From Luzula sylvatica (Eukaryota > Streptophyta > Magnoliopsida > Poales > Juncaceae), in contig OX326959.1 of the NCBI GenBank assembly GCA_946800325.1, positions 51,466,784-51,530,783 on the forward strand: a stretch of DNA of 64,000 nucleotides, written 5' to 3'. Under the pieces are notes generated by a model. The model saw only the letters and a program-made list of their open reading frames with translations. It did not search any database and had not been told where the DNA came from. Each line of letters opens with the position of its first letter. Positions within the stretch are counted from its first letter, which is position 1. The position numbers and the translations under genes were made by a program. Of this stretch, positions 61,021-64,000 are shown one piece after another.

Positions 61021-61756
61021 TTTTGTGTCTTTCCTTACCATTTCTATTCATTTATCTAAGATCCAGCATTTGAGATTTCATCTTCCGTTTTATGCAAAAT
61101 TTCGGACTTCGAATCCAGCATTGGAAATCATATGTAATTTCGAATCCAGCAGTTCTGGATATTACTAGACCCCTTAGCCCATTAGGCCCAAGTGATTGTG
61201 TGTGTTCATATAATCTAGATTCATCTTATGTCATTTTGTTAATTGGGGTTTTTTTTTTGGTTCCCTAACAAAAGCAATTTATATTATGCTATCCGATTTA
61301 ATTTTATCTTATGTTCATTCATTATGTTATCTAAAATTAATTTATAATTCAACTAAGTAAAAATTAAATTAATATATAGTAATTAACTTGTTTAATAATA
61401 TATGGTACAAATTTAATAATAATCTCACAATTCGATTAATTAACAACGTAATTAACAATTACAATCATATAGATAGTAATTAACAACATAATTAATATAT
61501 TAAGTTGACAAAATATAATACTTAATGAATACTTTAATTAACACGAATCTAAATAGATATACCAAAGAAAATTTTCTTGATAACTATGGACAAAATCTAA
61601 AGAATATGAATATGTTTCTTTAAATCCTCTCATGAAACCACATCATGATTATACGTGATTATTAATTATTCTATGTTGTGAAGTGACTTTGTTATAAAAA
61701 TAAATTTTATTTTTGATCAGTCAAGAGACTGTCATTTGAACCGTCGATGTAATGAT
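61021..61756. other. Truncated AT-rich spacer of tandem unit 3
   Basis: Follows the unit 2 spacer until gatgtaatgat, where homology stops because of the inserted element beginning TGTTGG. Confidence 0.6.
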
Positions 61757-61988
61757 TGTTGGTTAATTCTAACCTAGAGGGGGGTAAATTTGGCAATCTA
61801 GCTTACACTTAGTTTAGATTTAAACCTAATTTACGGTGCGGAATAAATAACAATTTAGATGATAGAGATGATAACGTACAAACACTTTAACACAAGATGT
61901 TTGTTTACGAAGTTCGGTAGGTGGTTGCTTTGTAGCTTTAACTCACCCTTTAATCGCTTAATTGACCGACTCAATTATTTGCGAGTAC

Positions 61989-63102
61989 CTACGTCTCCGG
62001 GAATGCCTTGTGTCTCTTTTTGGCTTCGAGAAGTGCTTGGATGTCCTCGAGAGTGAACGACGGTTGAGTGGATGAGCTCGAACCATCATTGAGTGCACGG
62101 CGTTTGTGCCCGCGGGAGGATTCCGGAGGATTGGCGGTCTCTTGCGCCGGAGGGTCAAAAGAAACCCATGCGGAGGGAATCTCGGGAAAGTGGTATGGAC
62201 CGGCTCGGTTGTTTCGACTATAGTGGTCCGAGAGTGCTTTCTTGCCTTTGCGAGTTAATCCGAAAACTTCGAGGCGTTTGGGAGTCAAGAGATTTTCGGT
62301 TGTTACCTTCCCGAATGGCCAATCAGATTCCGGTATTGTAATCCCGAATTTGAAACATGCGAGAGTGATTATGTGTCCATAGGGAAGAGAGGAGGTGCCG
62401 ACTCGCAATGAGTATTCCATATGTTTGATGATCAAGTTTGGAACGTTGATGGTGGGTGTATCTTGGTACCAAAGGTTGTAGATCAAAACCTTGTTTCGAG
62501 CTTGATTTGTTTTGAAACATGCGAGCTTCGAGATTTGTTTTGAGTTTTACAACCGGGGTGAGAACGTTGTTCCCAATTTGCCAAGTGACCCGGAGATTTG
62601 GTTCGTGTTTCGTGGCGTAATCGTATATTCTATCATTCATGATGATTTTGTCTACCTCGTCCGAGTCGTTTCCGTGATACGAATAACCACGACTAATATA
62701 GAACCTCTCACCGTCCGCGGACAACCCAAGCCATTCGATTAAATTTGATTCGGAAATAGTTATCTCCTTACCGAGGAGATAGCTTCGAATGCATTTCTCA
62801 TCATCGTCGTGCTTGGCATGAGCGTAGAAAAGACGCACGATTTGGTTGTATGCGGGGTATTGAAGACTACACAACCCACCGAGACTCCAATTGTCAATTC
62901 GATGTTGCACTTTTTCGCGAAGCGTGATAGCCTCGGGGGGAATTTCCACCTAAAAGCATTTTGCCACCGGACGCTCTTTGAACTCGTCCTGAAATTTGCG
63001 TGCTCGCGTAATTGATTCGAAGAGGTAGTGGTTTTCGGTATTATTGAACTCAAATCGGCGATTGCCGATTGGTAATGGTCGTTTGGCCCTCTTTGTAGAC
63101 AT
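61989..63102 (-). pseudogene. Plant transposon protein (Athila ORF1-like), broken
   Basis: Starts at ATG 63102 (MSTKRAKRPLPIGNRRFEF). The frame has a TAG stop near 62,949 (after VAKCF), continues as VEIPPEAITLREKVQ through LLGKEITISESNLIEWLGL, shifts frame near 62,500, and ends with NVPNLIIKHMEYSLRVGTSSLPYGHIITLACFKFGI and a basic, Ser-rich tail to the TAG at 61989. The pattern of an N-terminal helical region, then the fsp/seslieWLGL-like motif and the LPYGHIIT-like motif, is that of plant proteins annotated as Athila ORF1 or putative plant transposon protein; their function is unknown. With one stop and one frameshift this copy is probably non-functional. Confidence 0.65.
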
Positions 63103-63167
63103 TTTCGAGAGAGAGAGAGAGTGTTAGGAAGAAAGCAGTCGAACATGTTTTATGCAGTTATCGTGAA

Positions 63168-63506
63168 CTCCGTTGCAACGGAAGTTTAGTTACGTTGTAA
63201 CGCAATCGTTGATTTTGGGTGTATTGAACTGGTATTTCAGTAGTTCGTTACAACGAAACAGGTTCGTTGTAACGCACATGTCCGTTGTAACGGATTGGTT
63301 TATCCGTTATAACGAACTTCTGTGTTTGGAGAGGCTTTCTAAGCTGAGGTAGACCGTTGTAACACAGGAACTTCCGTTACCACGGAGAGGGCATATCCGT
63401 TGCAACGGATTGGTTTATCAGTTGTGACGAGACTTATGATGTAGCAGGTTTTAGCTTGCCTTCATGAGTTCCGTTGTAACGCACATTGGTGCGTTGTAAC
63501 GGACTA
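63168..63506. repeat. Array of ~12 palindromic TCCGTTGTAACGGA motifs (right-end element)
   Basis: Copies start near 63168, 63190, 63243, 63261, 63279, 63302, 63352, 63371, 63395, 63419 (degenerate), 63468 and 63489. Spacing within clusters is 18-24 bp, with gaps of about 50 bp, exactly the style of the arrays in the LTR retrotransposon at 30304, 36567 and 39191. More degenerate than those. Confidence 0.85.
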
Positions 63507-64000
63507 TCTTCTGAGAAGAAGTTTTAAAATTTTGATTTTGAAGAGGCTTTGTGTGTCAAAAATTCCAAAAAAATATATATTTTATTTAAAATAGGTTTTA
63601 TGGATGTGGAAGTATGCAATTTTTTGAAAAATTTGTGTACAAAATTTTTATAAAAATGAGCATGCGAGTATTCAAGACAATCGATGATATTTGTATAGCT
63701 ATAAATAACTTTAATGCTTAAGTCATTTATAGAGGAATTATACCTTTGCTCCGGTCATGGACCCGAGAACCAAGCTTACGAAGGAGAGTTCTTGATCGAT
63801 TTCTAGAGCTCATTTTTCCTCTACGGTAGATCGTGAAGTTTTGTATACGATGAGCTCTTCAACTTCTCTCTTCGCTCTTGTGTGCCTACATGGAAGCGAA
63901 ATACCTTTCTTGCCATTTTTGTAAGTGTGTAGATAGTTAAAAACATTTTTAAAAAAATAGGGAATTCATATTGAAAGTCAATCTAATATGAATTCTTGTA
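63507..64000. other. Noncoding part of the right-end element
   Basis: No frame was recognised. The sequence from about 63,740 to 63,910 is less AT-rich and may be part of a leader or LTR. Confidence 0.35.

Larger units (their letters stand above)
49997..61756. repeat. Tandem triplication, ~4.23-kb unit (third copy truncated)
   Basis: Three head-to-tail copies start at about 49,997, 54,232 and 58,463. Each contains, left to right: a telo-box stretch, a minus-strand HIR/aminopeptidase chimera, a minus-strand tRNA-like gene and a 1.5-1.7-kb AT-rich spacer. Copies 2 and 3 are more like each other than like copy 1 (for example the shared gggtttagggttg and ccttagcccattagg variants), so copy 2/3 is the later duplication. 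Copy 3 ends at 61756 where a transposon is inserted. Confidence 0.95.
61757..64000 (-). mobile_element. Athila-related or LARD-type element, partial (runs off window)
   Basis: The left junction is precise: unit 2 reads gatgtaatgatatgg and unit 3 reads gatgtaatgat-TGTTGG. The insert starts TG and has a small inverted repeat ggttaattctaacc at its edge. It contains a minus-strand Athila-ORF1-like frame (61989-63102) preceded on that strand by a TCCGTTGTAACGGA array (63168-63506). These are shared features with the 29147-39708 family, but the terminus TGTTGG does not match that LTR. The other end and any target duplication are outside the window. Confidence 0.6.

Overview
The window is nuclear DNA from a flowering plant. 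The evidence is spliced genes with GT-AG introns, plant-specific gene families (type 1 lipid transfer protein, GNA-type lectin, Raf-like kinase, HIR protein), an Athila-type retrotransposon, a FAR1-type MULE, a Helitron and many MITEs. The GNA-type lectin weakly favours a monocot; the species cannot be named from the sequence. Gene density is low and repeats dominate.

Layout. 1-15625: AT-rich tandem satellite, monomer about 176 bp, with a three-monomer rhythm and kilobase-scale internal duplications, more divergent near its right edge. 15626-24717: remains of a Mutator-like element on the minus strand, with a FAR1-type transposase followed by a decayed DUF1985/Ulp1-like gene. 24718-27388: a MITE and an intact-looking lipid transfer protein gene with two introns. 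27389-about 40360: a Helitron, identified by its 3' hairpin and CTAG end, containing one MITE and a complete, very young Athila-like LTR retrotransposon (29147-39708; 1675-bp LTRs, AAGAG target duplication, open gag-pol frame). 40737-43768: a LINE remnant interrupted by two MITEs, microsatellites, three more MITEs and one orphan exon. 44560-47263: a mannose-binding-type lectin gene and, on the minus strand, a six-exon ATN1-like Raf kinase gene. 48520-49170: a MITE and a ribosomal-protein-style promoter without a recognised body. 49997-61756: a tandem triplication (unit about 4.23 kb). Each unit carries a chimeric aminopeptidase M1/HIR gene copy and a pol III tRNA-like gene. 61757-64000: another transposable element cutting off the third unit, with an Athila-ORF1-like frame on the minus strand.

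Most genes here act independently. The strongest links are structural: nested transposons, a recurring family of 9-bp-TSD MITEs, the chimeric triplicated locus, and a palindromic TCCGTTGTAACGGA motif array. That array occurs in both LTRs and the 3' internal region of the retrotransposon and again in the element at the right end, with copies spaced about 21 bp apart.
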